Positions 6,765 to 6,767 of a DNA stretch of 6,767 nt are shown piece after piece (the stretch's first letter is position 1; every line of letters starts with the position of its first letter). The notes beneath the pieces are model-generated. The model saw nothing but the letters and a program-made list of their open reading frames with translations, was not told the origin of the DNA and ran no database searches. The stretch lies in the NCBI GenBank assembly GCA_947460065.1, contig CANHGF010000135.1:1-6767 (forward strand), in the 5' to 3' direction. The translations under genes and the position numbers were made by a program. The DNA comes from Comamonadaceae bacterium. Its GTDB lineage: Bacteria > Pseudomonadota > Gammaproteobacteria > Burkholderiales > Burkholderiaceae_C.

Positions 6765-6767
6765 AAA

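Noticed and set aside
1..6767. CRISPR arrays, tRNA or rRNA genes, insertion sequences, phage genes or an unknown defence system
   Set aside because: Nearly every base belongs to seven standard pst/pho genes. No repeat arrays, transposase motifs, RNA gene signatures or shifts in composition were seen.

Overview
The window holds one complete, co-directional phosphate-starvation operon on the minus strand. In transcription order it is pstS, pstC, pstA, pstB, phoU, phoB, phoR. All seven genes are intact, full length for their families and tightly packed. The genus cannot be fixed from this sequence. A moderately GC-rich genome with all of pstSCAB, phoU, phoB and phoR in one continuous run, as described for Burkholderia, suggests a betaproteobacterium of the Burkholderiales, perhaps a Comamonadaceae member. 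That placement is an inference.

Right edge (about 6688-6767): the promoter. Two identical TGTCACA half-sites separated by 4 bp form a textbook PhoB-binding Pho box, followed by a plausible -10 and a short leader. Next comes pstS (periplasmic phosphate-binding protein). A gap of about 104 bp with two stem-loops separates it from pstC. pstC and pstA (the two membrane permeases) share one base in a TGATG junction. pstB (ATPase) and phoU follow after short gaps. phoU/phoB overlap as ATGA and phoB/phoR as TAGTG. The left edge ends 14 bases after the phoR stop codon, which lies inside a perfect 20-bp palindrome.

Working model (established for the family): PstS captures phosphate, PstC/PstA move it across the inner membrane and PstB powers transport. 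The transporter and PhoU report phosphate status to the sensor kinase PhoR, which phosphorylates PhoB. PhoB-P should bind the Pho box ahead of pstS, so the operon controls its own transporter and its own regulators.

Four starts differ from the longest open frame. pstS, phoU and pstA are better started at internal ATGs with good Shine-Dalgarno sequences, and phoR uses GTG. I see no undescribed system here. The points most worth a second look are the pstS-pstC stem-loops, the palindrome at the phoR stop, and the twin-arginine-like (KR) PstS signal peptide.
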